From Nemertoderma westbladi (taxonomy: Eukaryota; Xenacoelomorpha; Nemertodermatida; Nemertodermatidae): a stretch of DNA of 48,648 nt. Under the pieces are notes generated by a model. That model was given only the letters and a program-made list of their open reading frames with translations, did not search any database and was not told the origin of the DNA. The DNA lies in the NCBI GenBank assembly GCA_032718475.1, contig JAUCBJ010004255.1:1-48648 (forward strand), in the 5' to 3' direction. How positions within the stretch are numbered: the stretch's first letter is position 1; each line of letters opens with the position of its first letter. Made by a program: the position numbers and the translations under genes. Positions 33,293 through 45,679 of the stretch are shown piece by piece.

Positions 33293-36200
33293 GTGAGTCA
33301 ACATAGTGTTACTGAGTATGGTGAGTCAACATAGTGTTACTGAGTATGGTGAGTCAACATAGTGTTACTGAGTATGGTGAGTCAACGTAGTGCTACTGAG
33401 TATGGTGAGTCAACATAGCCAACGTAGTGTTACTGAGTATGGTGAGTCAACGTAGTGTTACTGAGTATGGTGAGTCAACATAGCCAACGTAGTGTTACTG
33501 AGTATGGTGAGTCAACATAGCCAACGTAGTGTTGCTGAGTATGGTGAGTCAACGTAGTGTTACTGAGTATGGTGAGTCAACGTAGTGTTACTGAGTATGG
33601 TGAGTCAACATAGCCAACGTAGTGTTACTGAGTATGGTGAGTCAACATAGCCAACGTAGTGTTGCTGAGTATGGTGAGTCAACGTAGTGTTACTGAGTAT
33701 GGTGAGTCAACATAGCCAACGTAGTGTTACTGAGTATGGTGAGTCAACGTAGTGCTACTGAGTATGGTGAGTCAACGTAGTGCTACTGAGTATGGTGAGT
33801 CAACGTAGTGCTACTGAGTATGGTGAGTCAACGTAGTGTTACTGAGTATGGTGAGTCAACATAGCCAACGTAGTGTTGCTGAGTATGGTGAGTCAACGTA
33901 GTGTTACTGAGTATGGTGAGTCAACATAGCCAACGTAGTGTTACTGAGTATGGTGAGTCAACGTAGTGCTACTGAGTATGGTGAGTCAACATAGCCAACG
34001 TAGTGTTACTGAGTATGGTGAGTCAACATAGCCAACGTAGTGCTACTGAGTATGGTGAGTCAACGTAGTGTTACTGAGTATGGTGAGTCAACGTAGTGCT
34101 ACTGAGTATGGTGAGTCAACATAGCCAACGTAGTGTTACTGAGTATGGTGAGTCAACATAGCCAACGTAGTGTTACTGAGTATGGTGAGTCAACATAGCC
34201 AACGTAGTGCTACTGAGTATGGTGAGTCAACGTAGTGTTACTGAGTATGGTGGGTCAACATAGCCAACGTAGTGTTACTGAGTATGGTGAGTCAACGTAG
34301 TGCTACTGAGTATGGTGAGTCAACGTATTGCTACTGGGTATGGTGAGTCAACATAGCCAACGTAGTGCTACTGAGTATGGTGAGTCAACGTAGTGTTACT
34401 GAGTATGGTGGGTCAACATAGCCGACGTAGTGTTACTGAGTATGGTGAGTCAACGTAGTGTTACTGAGTATGGTGAGTCAACATAGCCAACGTAGTGTTA
34501 CTGAGTATGGTGAGTCAACGTAGTGTTACTGAGTATGGTGAGTCAACATAGCCAACGTAGTGTTACTGAGTATGGTGAGTCAACGTAGTGCTACTGAGTA
34601 TGTTGAGTCAACATAGCCAACGTAGTGTTACTGAGTATGGTGAGTCAACGTAGTGTTACTGAGTATGGTGAGTCAACATAGCCAACGTAGTGTTACTGAG
34701 TATGGTGAGTCAACGTAGTGCTACTGAGTATGTTGAGTCAACATAGCCAACGTAGTGCTACTGAGTATGGTGAGTCAACGTAGTGTTACTGAGTATGGTG
34801 GGTCAACATAGCCAACGTAGTGTTACTGAGTATGGTGAGTCAACGTAGTGCTACTGAGTATGGTGAGTCAACATAGCCAACGTAGTGTTACTGAGTATGG
34901 TGAGTCAACGTAGTGTTACTGAGTATGGTGAGTCAACATAGCCAACGTAGTGTTACTGAGTATGGTGAGTCAACGTAGTGCTACTGAGTATGTTGAGTCA
35001 ACATAGCCAACGTAGTGCTACTGAGTATGGTGAGTCAACGTAGTGTTACTGAGTATGGTGGGTCAACATAGCCAACGTAGTGTTACTGAGTATGGTGAGT
35101 CAACGTAGTGCTACTGAGTATGGTGAGTCAACATAGCCAACGTAGTGTTACTGAGTATGGTGAGTCAACGTAGTGCTACTGAGTATGGTGAGTCAACATA
35201 GCCAACGTAGTGTTACTGAGTATGGTGAGTCAACGTAGTGCTACTGAGTATGGTGAGTCAACATAGCCAACGTAGTGTTACTGAGTATGGTGAGTCAACG
35301 TAGTGCTACTGAGTATGATGAGTCAACATAGCCAACGTAGTGTTACTGAGTATGGTGAGTCAACGTAGTGCTACTGAGTATGGTGAGTCAACATAGCCAA
35401 CGTATTGTTACTGAGTATGGTGAGTCAACGTAGTGCTACTGAGTATGGTGAGCCAACGAGTGCTACTGAGTATGGTGAGTCAACGTAGTGCTACTGAGTA
35501 TGGTGAGTCAACATAGCCAACGTAGTGTTACTGAGTATGGTGAGTCAACGTAGTGCTACTGAGTATGGTGAGTCAACGTAGTGCTACTGAGTATGGTGAG
35601 TCAACGTAGTGCTACTGAGCATGGTGAGTCAACGTAGTGCTACTGAGTATGATGAGTCAACGTAGTGCTACTGAGTATGGTGAGTCAACGTAGTGCTACT
35701 GAGTATGGTGAGTCAACATAGCCAACGTAGTGTTACTGAGTATGGTGAGTCAACGTAGTGCTACTGAGTATGGTGAGTCAACGTATTGCTACTGAGTATG
35801 GTGAGTCAACGTAGTGCTACTGAGCATGGTGAGTCAACGTAGTGCTACTGAGTGTGGTGAGTCAACATAGCCAACGTAGTGCTACTGAGTATGGTGAGTC
35901 AACATAGTGTTACTGAGTATGGTGAGTCAACATAGTGTTACTGAGTATGGTGAGTCAACGTAGTGCTACTGAGTATGGTGAGTCAACATAGCCAACGTAG
36001 TGTTACTGAGTATGGTGAGTCAACGTAGTGTTACTGAGTATGGTGAGTCAACATAGCCAACGTAGTGTTACTGAGTATGGTGAGTCAACATAGCCAACGT
36101 AGTGTTGCTGAGTATGGTGAGTCAACGTAGTGTTACTGAGTATGGTGAGTCAACATAGCCAACGTAGTGTTACTGAGTATGGTGAGTCAACGTAGTGCTA

Positions 36201-39063
36201 CTGAGTATGGTGAGTCAACATAGCCAACGTAGTGTTACTGAGTATGATGAGTCAACGTAGTGCTACTGAGTATGGTGAGTCAACATAGCCAACGTAGTGT
36301 TACTGAGTATGGTGAGTCAACATAGCCAACGTAGTGCTACTGAGTATGGTGAGTCAACGTAGTGTTACTGAGTATGGTGAGTCAACGTAGTGCTACTGAG
36401 TATGGTGAGTCAACATAGCCAACGTAGTGTTACTGAGTATGGTGAGTCAACATAGCCAACGTAGTGTTACTGAGTATGGTGAGTCAACATAGCCAGCGTA
36501 GTGCTACTGAGTATGGTGAGTCAACGTAGTGTTACTGAGTATGGTGGGTCAACATAGCCAACGTAGTGTTACTGAGTATGGTGAGTCAACGTAGTGCTAC
36601 TGAGTATGGTGAGTCAACATAGCCAACGTAGTGTTACTGAGTATGGTGAGTCAACGTAGTGTTACTGAGTATGGTGAGTCAACATAGCCAACGTAGTGTT
36701 ACTGAGTATGGTGAGTCAACGTAGTGCTACTGAGTATGTTGAGTCAACATAGCCAACGTAGTGTTACTGAGTATGGTGAGTCAACGTAGTGCTACTGAGT
36801 ATGGTGAGTCAACATAGCCAACGTAGTGTTACTGAGTATGGTGAGTCAACGTAGTGCTACTGAGTATGGTGAGTCAACATAGCCAACGTAGTGTTACTGA
36901 GTAAGGCGAGTCAACGTAGTGCTACTGAGTATGATGAGTCAACATAGCCAACGTAGTGTTACTGAGTATGGTGAGTCAACGTAGTGCTACTGAGTATGGT
37001 GAGTCAACATAGCCAACGTAGTGTTACTGAGTATGGTGAGTCAACGTAGTGCTACTGAGTATGGTGAGCCAACGAGTGCTACTGAGTATGGTGAGTCAAC
37101 GTAGTGCTACTGAGTATGGTGAGTCAACATAGCCAACGTAGTGTTACTGAGTATGGTGAGTCAACGTAGTGCTACTGAGTATGGTGAGTCAACGTAGTGC
37201 TACTGAGTATGGTGAGTCAACGTAGTGCTACTGAGCATGGTGAGTCAACGTAGTGCTACTGAGTATGATGAGTCAACGTAGTGCTACTGAGTATGGTGAG
37301 TCAACGTAGTGCTACTGAGTATGGTGAGTCAACATAGCCAACGTAGTGCTACTGAGTATGGTGAGTCAACGTAGTGCTACTGAGTATGGTGAGTCAACGT
37401 AGTGCTACTGAGCATGGTGAGTCAACGTAGTGCTACTGAGTATGATGAGTCAACGTAGTGCTACTGAGTATGGTGAGTCAACGTAGTGCTACTGAGTATG
37501 GTGAGTCAACATAGCCAACGTAGTGTTACTGAGTATGGTGAGTCAACGTAGTGCTACTGAGTATGGTGAGTCAACGTATTGCTACTGAGTATGGTGAGTC
37601 AACGTAGTGCTACTGAGCATGGTGAGTCAACGTAGTGCTACTGAGTGTGGTGAGTCAACATAGCCAACGTAGTGCTACTGAGTATGGTGAGTCAACATAG
37701 CCAACGTAGTGTTACTGAGTATGGTGAGTCAACATAGCCAACGTAGTGTTACTGAGTATGGTGAGTCAACGAGTGCTACTGAGTATGGTGAGTCAACGTA
37801 GTGCTACGGAGTATGGTTTGTCAACGTAGTGCTACTAAGTATGGTGAGTCAACGTAGTGCTACTGAATATGGTGAGTCAACGTAGTGCTACTGAGTATGG
37901 TGAGTCAACGTAGTGCTACTGAGTATGGTGAGCCAACGAGTGCTACTGAATATGGTGAGTCAACGTAGTGCTACTGAGTATGGTGAGTCAACGTAGTGCT
38001 ACTAAGTATGGTGAGCCAATGAGTGCTACTGAGTATGGTGAGTCAACGTAGTGCTACTGAATAAGGTGAGTCAACATAGCCAACTTAGTGCTACTGAGTA
38101 TGGTGAGCCAACGAGTGCTACTGAGTATGGTGAGTCAACGTAGTGCTACTGAGTATGGTGAGTCAACGTAGTGCTACTGAGTATGGTGAGCCAACGAGTG
38201 CTACTGAATATGGTGAGTCAACGTAGTGCTACTGAGTATGGTGAGTCAACGTAGTGCTACTGAGTATGGTGAGCCAATGAGTGCTACTGAGTATGGTGAG
38301 TCAACGTAGTGCTACTGAATATGGTGAGTCAACATAGCCAACTTAGTGCTACTGAGTATGGTGAGCCAACGAGTGCTACTGAGTATGGTTTTTCAACGTA
38401 GTGCTACTGAGTATGGTGAGTCAACATAGCTAACGTAGTGCTACTGAGTATGGTGAGTCAACGTAGTGCTACTGAGTATGGTGAGTCAACGTAGTCGTAG
38501 TGCTACTGAGTATGGTGAGTCAACGTAGCCAACGTAGTGCTACTGAGTATGGTGAGCCAGCGAGTGCTACTGAGTATGGTGAGCCAACGAGTGCTACTGA
38601 GTATGGTGAGTCAACATAGCCAACGTAGTGCTACTGAGTATGGTGAGCCGAAGAGTGCTACTGAGTACGGTGAATCAACGTAGTGCTACTGAGTATGGTG
38701 AGCCAACGAGTGCTACTGAGTATGGTGAGTCAACGTAGTGCTACTGAGTATGGTAAGTAAACGTAGCTAACGTAGAGCTACTGAGTATGGTAAGTCAACG
38801 TAGTGCTACTGAGTATGGTGAGTTAATATAGCCAACGTAGTGCTACTGAGTTTGGATAGTCAACGTAGTGTTACTGAGTATGGTAAGTCAACGTAGCTAA
38901 CGTAGTTCTACTGAATATGGTGAGTCAACGCAGTGCTACTGAGTATGGTGAGTCAACGTAATGCTACTGAGTATGGTGAGTCAACATAGCCAACGTAGTG
39001 CTACTGAGTATGGATAGTCAACGTAGTGTTACTGAGTATGGTGAGTCAACATAGCCAACGTAT
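33293..39063 (+). repeat. Splice-donor minisatellite, left part (28/37-bp units)
   Basis: Tandem units of 28 bp (GTAGTGTTACTGAGTATG, then GTGAGTCAAC) alternate with 37-bp units carrying an extra ATAGCCAAC. The founder is the end of symplekin exon 7: the exon's GTAGCGAAC-GTAGTGTTACTGAGTATG followed by intronic GTGAGTCAAC is exactly a 37-bp unit. Nearly every unit therefore contains ATG^GTGAGT, a good U1 5' splice site, in sense orientation. Variants include GTGCTAC, GAGCCAACGAG (27 bp) and TATGATGAG. Larger blocks recur; for example the TGAGTGTGGTGAG variant occurs at about 35850 and 37644. Units near 38750-39000 are more diverged. Confidence 0.97.
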
Positions 39064-41330
39064 CATACCCGTAGCCAACATATCCGGGGCGACGTCCGGG
39101 ACGCCTCCCGCACCATCCGGGAAGCCGTCCGGGGTGCCTCCCGCGCCGTCCGGGACGCCTCCAGCACCGGTCCTTCACAAATTTTGTGACGTAACGAGCG
39201 ACGGCGTTGAAAAACTGATAAGCGACTCGAAGTCAAAATCAAGTCCACGTGACCCGATTCCAACCAGCATACTAAAGATGTCCTTAAAACCACTATTGAT
39301 GGTCATTACATTGATAATTAACTTATCTTTACGAACTGGAACTGTGGCTTCGCGTTTCAAAGAAGCAATTCTCACACCAATACTAAAGAAATTGCGATTA
39401 GACCCGGAAATACTCAATCACTTTAGACCGGTTTCGAACTTACTGTACATTTCCAAATTAACTGAGAAGGTGGTGGTAGAGCAGTTAAAGCACCACATGA
39501 ATCTGAACGGTCTGCATGAACCCTACCAGAGTGCCTACCGCCCATTACACGGTACGGAAACTGCTTTGTTATCTGTTGCTGATACGGTACTTCGTGGAAT
39601 TGACGATGGTTCGGTGTGTTTGTTTATCACACTTGATTTAAGCGCGGCATTCGACACGGTTGAACATAGCAAACTATTGCAGATACTTAAACACGACATT
39701 GGCATTGATGGCGTCGCCCTTAAATGGTTCGTATCATATCTATCGGAGCGCTCGCAACAGGTGCGTATTGGGAATACATATTCCATCGCAAAGCACCTCC
39801 GCTATGGACTACCACAGGGTTCGGTATTGGGTCCGATTCTGTTTACGGTATACACGCGTTCACTATCAGCTGTAATAAAGCGGCATGGTCTACATTGTCA
39901 TTTCTACGCGGATGATACCCAATTATATTTGATTTTCAAGCCAATTGAATTAAACAGCGCTGTAAAAGTAACTGAGAGTTGCCTCGTGGATGTGCTGGAG
40001 TGGATGGATAAAAACTACTTAAAAATGAATTCCGATAAAACTAAAGTCCTGTTATTGCAGTCCAGGTTCGGCATCCAGCAGGACCCCCCAGTACTGACCA
40101 TTGGGAGCGACATAATATCGTGCAGCCCAAACGTTCGCAATATCGGGTTCGAATTAGACTCTCAGCTTACAATGTGCAAGCAAATAGGAATCACCGTTCG
40201 TGAGGCATTCTTCCATTTAAGGAATCTTTCAAAGATAAAGCGATACGTCAACAAACAAAACATGGAAATACTTATACACGCACTTGTAACATCAAAGCTT
40301 GACGCCAATAATTCTCTCTACTACGGTCTGCCAAAAAAATCCATTCAGAAACTACAGTACGTTCAAAACTCCGCGGCTCGACTTCTATGTGGTGTAAAGA
40401 AGAGGGACCATATAACTCCAACCCTAAAAGCATTGCACTGGTTACCTATAGTTCGCCGTATAGACTTTAAAATTGCCTTGCTAACTTGGAAATGCGTAAA
40501 TAACTGTGCCCCGAAGTATCTAAGCGACTTACTAACTCCGTACCTACCCATCCGCGAGATGCGATCCAGCGGGCTGGGTTTACTCGTGGCCCCTCGCTAC
40601 AATACGGAACATTATGGTAGGCGATCGTTCTCCATTGCTGCTCCAACTGTATGGAACGCATTGCCTCCGGCCATACGCGAATCATCGAATGTGGGCATTT
40701 TTAAGAAACGTCTAAAAACTCACCTGTACAATCTGGAATACCACGTAAACTAGTGTCCTATATTACGCTGTGCATATGAAGTTAAATCTAAACTAAACAT
40801 TATTTATTTGTTTTTATGGACGACTGACATTTTTTAATTAATTACTTTCAATTTTAAATTTAATTTTAACTTAAGTACTGGATGTATACACGATTGTTTT
40901 TAACATCAATATATTTTAAATCTTAAAAAGTCCACCATAACAGTTGTTTTTATTGTTTGTTTTTACTATTAATTTTAATTCATTATCACTGCCATTATAT
41001 TCTATTCTGCCATTAATTACATTTTAATTTAACCCGCACTGGAATGCTTGCGTTGATCGTTTTTTTATTGTTTGTTTTTTACTATATGCTACAATATTTA
41101 CGATGATCGTTTTTATTGTTTGTTTTTACTATATTTTATGATGTTTTTATTGTTGGTTTTTAATTACTACATTATTTTAGTTGATTTTTTATTTCATAAC
41201 TATTGCTATTGCAGTCACGAACTATTAATTACTGTGTACTATGTGTTGTCAGCGCCTTAGAGTACGTATATTATGTAAATTTGGCGCTATATAAATAAAT
41301 ATATATTATTATTATTATTATTATTATAAC
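39064..41330 (+). mobile_element. 5'-truncated LINE (L2/CR1-type) inserted in the array
   Basis: About 2.27 kb of unrelated sequence interrupts the splice-donor array. It contains a reverse-transcriptase frame, an AT-rich 3' UTR (40754-41280) and a characteristic 3' end: GGCGCTATATAAATAAAT then an (ATT)n tract at about 41304-41327. That GCGCTATATAAATA-(ATT)n tail is typical of L2-clade elements. The endonuclease domain and 5' end are missing. The insertion is in the same orientation as symplekin. Short AACGTA sequences at both ends could be a target duplication but are also part of the array unit, so cannot be assigned. Confidence 0.85.
39065..40753 (+). CDS. LINE reverse transcriptase, N-terminally truncated
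   Basis: An uninterrupted frame of about 560 codons encodes the RT and C-terminal region of a non-LTR retrotransposon. Counting from an upstream in-frame GTG at 39026, PVSNLLYISKLTEK is near residues 135-148, LDLSAAFDTVEH near 203-214 (RT motif A), GLPQGSVLGPILF near 261-273 and the catalytic FYADDTQLY near 293-301. The tail includes ARLLCGVKKRDHITP, LHWLPIVRRIDFKI, SSGLGLLVAPR and RSFSIAAPTVWNALP, typical of the L2/CR1 group. No apurinic endonuclease is present. The N-terminus has proline-rich degenerate repeats (39085-39170). The frame stays open into the array, where an ATG at 39038 could serve as start. The uninterrupted frame suggests recent insertion. Confidence 0.85.
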   Translation: MPVANISGATSGTPPAPSGKPSGVPPAPSGTPPAPVLHKFCDVTSDGVEKLISDSKSKSSPRDPIPTSILKMSLKPLLMVITLIINLSLRTGTVASRFKEAILTPILKKLRLDPEILNHFRPVSNLLYISKLTEKVVVEQLKHHMNLNGLHEPYQSAYRPLHGTETALLSVADTVLRGIDDGSVCLFITLDLSAAFDTVEHSKLLQILKHDIGIDGVALKWFVSYLSERSQQVRIGNTYSIAKHLRYGLPQGSVLGPILFTVYTRSLSAVIKRHGLHCHFYADDTQLYLIFKPIELNSAVKVTESCLVDVLEWMDKNYLKMNSDKTKVLLLQSRFGIQQDPPVLTIGSDIISCSPNVRNIGFELDSQLTMCKQIGITVREAFFHLRNLSKIKRYVNKQNMEILIHALVTSKLDANNSLYYGLPKKSIQKLQYVQNSAARLLCGVKKRDHITPTLKALHWLPIVRRIDFKIALLTWKCVNNCAPKYLSDLLTPYLPIREMRSSGLGLLVAPRYNTEHYGRRSFSIAAPTVWNALPPAIRESSNVGIFKKRLKTHLYNLEYHVN

Positions 41331-44300
41331 GTAGTGCTACGGAGTATGGTGAGTCAACGTAGTGCTACTGAGTATGGTGAGTCAACATAGCCAATGTAGT
41401 GCTACTGAGTATGGTGATTCAACATAGCCAACGTAGTGCTACGGAGTATGGTGAGTCAACATAGCCAACGTAGTGCTACGGAGTATGGTGAGTCAACGTG
41501 GTGCTACTGAGTATGGGGAGTCAACATAGCTAACGTAGTGCTACTGAGTATGGTGAGTCAACGTAGTGCTACTGAGTATGGTGCAACGTAGTGCTACTGA
41601 GTATGGTGAGCCAACGAGTGCTACTGAGTATGGTGAGTCAACATAGCCAACGTAGTGCTACGGAGTATGGTTTGTCAACGTAGTGCTACTGAGTATGGTG
41701 AATCAACATAGCCAACGTAGTGTTACTGAGTATGGTGAGTCAACGTAGTGCTACTGAGTATGGTGAGTCAACATAGCCAACGTAGTTCTACTGAGTATGG
41801 TGAGCCAACGAGTGCTACTGAGTATGGTGAGTCAACGTAGTCAACGTAGTGTTACTGAGTATGGTGAGTCAATGTAGTGCTACTGAGTATGGCGAGTCAA
41901 CGTAGTGCTACTGAGTACTGAGTATGGTGAGCCAACGAGTGCTACTGAGTATGGTGAGTCAACGTAGTGTTACTGAGTATGGTGAGTCAACATAGCCAAC
42001 GTAGTGCTACTGAGTATGGTGAGTCAACATAGCCAACGTAGTGTTACTGAGTATGGTGAGTCAACGAGTGCTACTGAGTATGGTGAGTCAACGTAGTGCT
42101 ACGGAGTATGGTTTGTCAACGTAGTGCTACTGAGTATGGTGAGTCAACGTAGTGCTACGGAGTATGGTTTGTCAACGTAGTGCTACTGAGTATGGCGAGT
42201 CAACGTAGTGCTACTGAGTACTGAGTATGGTGAGCCAACGAGTGCTACTGAGTATGGTGAGTCAACGTAGTGTTACTGAGTATGGTGAGTCAACATAGCC
42301 AACGTAGTGCTACTGAGTATGGTGAGTCAACATAGCCAACGTAGTGTTACTGAGTATGGTGAGTCAACGAGTGCTACTGAGTATGGTGAGTCAACGTAGT
42401 GCTACGGAGTATGGTTTGTCAACGTAGTGCTACTGAGTATGGCGAGTCAACGTAGTGCTACTGAGTACTGAGTATGGTGAGCCAACGAGTGCTACTGAGT
42501 ATGGTGAGTCAACGTAGTGTTACTGAGTATGGTGAGTCAACATAGCCAACGTAGTGCTACTGAGTATGGTGAGTCAACATAGCCAATGTAGTGCTACTGA
42601 GTATGGTGATTCAACATAGCCAACGTAGTGCTACGGAGTATGGTGAGTCAACATAGCCAACGTAGTGCTACGGAGTATGGTGAGTCAACGTGGTGCTACT
42701 GAGTATGGGGAGTCAACATAGCTAACGTAGTGCTACTGAGTATGGTGAGTCAACGTAGTGCTACTGAGTATGGTGCAACGTAGTGCTACTGAGTATGGTG
42801 AGCCAACGAGTGCTACTGAGTATGGTGAGTCAACATAGCCAACGTAGTGCTACGGAGTATGGTTTGTCAACGTAGTGCTACTGAGTATGGTGAATCAACA
42901 TAGCCAACGTAGTGTTACTGAGTATGGTGAGTCAACGTAGTGCTACTGAGTATGGTGAGTCAACATAGCCAACGTAGTTCTACTGAGTATGGTGAGCCAA
43001 CGAGTGCTACTGAGTATGGTGAGTCAACGTAGTCAACGTAGTGTTACTGAGTATGGTGAGTCAATGTAGTGCTACTGAGTATGGCGAGTCAACGTAGTGC
43101 TACTGAGTACTGAGTATGGTGAGCCAACGAGTGCTACTGAGTATGGTGAGTCAACGTAGTGTTACTGAGTATGGTGAGTCAACATAGCCAACGTAGTGCT
43201 ACTGAGTATGGTGAGTCAACATAGCCAACGTAGTGTTACTGAGTATGGTGAGTCAACGAGTGCTACTGAGTATGGTGAGTCAACGTAGTCAACGTAGTGT
43301 TACTGAGTATGGTGAGTCAATGTAGTGCTACTGAGTATGGCGAGTCAACATAGCCAACGTAGTTCTACTGAGTATGGTGAGCCAACGAGTGCTACTGAGT
43401 ATGGTGAGTCAACGTAGTCAACGTAGTGTTACTGAGTATGGTGAGTCAATGTAGTGCTACTGAGTATGGCGAGTCAACGTAGTGCTACTGAGTACTGAGT
43501 ATGGTGAGCCAACGAGTGCTACTGAGTATGGTGAGTCAACGTAGTGTTACTGAGTATGGTGAGTCAACATAGCCAACGTAGTGCTACTGAGTATGGTGAG
43601 TCAACATAGCCAACGTAGTGTTACTGAGTATGGTGAGTCAATGTAGTGCTACTGAGTATGGCGAGTCAACGTAGTGCTACTGAGTACTGAGTATGGTGAG
43701 CCAACGAGTGCTACTGAGTATGGTGAGTCAACGTAGTGTTACTGAGTATGGTGAGTCAACATAGCCAACGTAGTGCTACTGAGTATGGTGAATCAACATA
43801 GCCAACGTAGTGTTACTGAGTATGGTGAGTCAACGTAGTGCTACTGAGTATGGTGAGTCAACATAGCCAACGTAGTGCTACTGAGTATGGTGAGTCAACA
43901 TAGCCAACGTAGTGTTACTGAGTATGGTGAGTCAATGTAGTGCTACTGAGTATGGCGAGTCAACGTAGTGCTACTGAGTACTGAGTATGGTGAGCCAACG
44001 AGTGCTACTGAGTATGGTGAGTCAACGTAGTGTTACTGAGTATGGTGAGTCAACATAGCCAACGTAGTGCTACTGAGTATGGTGAGTCAACATAGCCAAC
44101 GTAGTGTTACTGAGTATGGTGAGTCAACGAGTGCTACTGAGTATGGTGAGTCAACGTAGTGCTACGGAGTATGGTTTGTCAACGTAGTGCTACTGAGTAT
44201 GGTGAGTCAACGTAGTGCTACGGAGTATGGTTTGTCAACGTAGTGCTACTGAGTATGGCGAGTCAACGTAGTGCTACTGAGTACTGAGTATGGTGAGCCA

Positions 44301-45540
44301 ACGAGTGCTACTGAGTATGGTGAGTCAACGTAGTGCTACGGAGTATGGTTTGTCAACGTAGAGCTACTGAGTATGGTGAGTCAACGTAGTGCTACGGAGT
44401 ATGGTTTGTCAACGTAGTGCTACTGAGTATGGCGAGTCAACGTAGTGCTACTGAGTACTGAGTATGGTGAGCCAACGAGTGCTACTGAGTATGGTGAGTC
44501 AACGTAGTGCTACTGAGTATGGTGAGTCAACATAGCCAACGTAGTGTTACTGAGTATGGTGAGTCAACGAGTGCTACTGAGTATGGTGAGTCAACGTAGT
44601 GCTACGGAGTATGGTTTGTCAACGTAGTGTTACTGAGTATGGTGAGTCAACATAGCCAACGTAGTGTTGCTGAGTATGGTGAGCCAACGAGTGCTACTGA
44701 GTATGGTGAGTCAACATAGCCAACGTAGTTCTACTGGGTATGGTGAGCCAACGAGTGCTACTGAGTATGGTGAGTCAACGTAGCTAACGTAGTGCTACTG
44801 AGTATGGTGAGTCAACGTAGTGCTACTGAGTATGGTGCAACGTAGTGCTACTGAGTATGGTGAGCCAACGAGTGCTACTGAGTATGGTGAGTCAACGTAG
44901 TGCTACTGAGTATGGTGAGTCAACATAGCCAACGTAGTTCTACTGAGTATGGTGAGCCAACGAGTGCTACTGAGTATGGTGAGTCAACGTAGTCAACGTA
45001 GTGTTACTGAGTATGGTGAGTCAATGTAGTGCTACTGAGTATGGCGAGTCAACGTAGTGCTACTGAGTACTGAGTATGGTGAGCCAACGAGTGCTACTGA
45101 GTATGGTGAGTCAACGTAGTGTTACTGAGTATGGTGAGTCAACATAGCCAACGTAGTGCTACTGAGTATGGTGAGCCAACGAGTGCTACTGAGTATGGTG
45201 AGTCAACGTAGTGCTACTGAGTATGGTGAGTCAACATAGCCAACGTAGTTCTACTGAGTATGGTGAGCCAACGATTGCTACTGAGTATGGTGAGACAACG
45301 TAGTCAACGTAGTGTTACTGAGTATGGTGAGTCAACATAGCTAACGTAGTGCTACTGAGTATGGTGAGTCAACATAGCCAACGTAGTGCTACTGAGTATG
45401 GTGAGTCAACGTAGTGTTACTGAGTATGGTAAGTGAACGTAGCTAACGTAGTGCTACTGAGTATGGTTAGCCAACGTAGTGCTACTGAGTTTGGTGAGTC
45501 AACGTAGCCAACGTAGTGTTGCTGATTATGGTAAATCAAT
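41328..45540 (+). repeat. Splice-donor minisatellite, right part
   Basis: The same family continues with many GCTACGGAGTATGGT, GTTTGTCAAC and GAGCCAACGAG variants, plus a duplicated CTGAGTACTGAGTATGG. Higher-order structure is visible. The block beginning near CCAATGTAGTGCTACTGAG at 41391 recurs at 42583, and the GTATGGGGAG variant at 41511 recurs at 42703, both offset by 1192 bp. The CTGAGTACTGAG marker appears repeatedly from about 41911 to 45070. The final units (45300-45540) are diverged. The array stops about 140 bp before the exon 8 acceptor. Together with the left part it holds about 10 kb of repeat, on the order of 300 units. Confidence 0.97.
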
Positions 45541-45679
45541 TGAGTGTAGAGAGGCCATCTCGCAGTGATGTGAGTCTCTGTCTCAGATGGTTAATTTAAT
45601 TCCCGACGCTTAAAGATTATTTATCTTTCTGCCAATAGATTTTGGAAACTTTTTAGGAAGTATTTACTTTATTTTACAG

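Noticed and set aside
33293-45540. Arrays as a coding repeat protein extending exon 7
   Set aside because: The exon frame meets TAG at 33332-33334, unit lengths of 28 and 37 are not multiples of three, and exon 8 joins exactly at the first donor.
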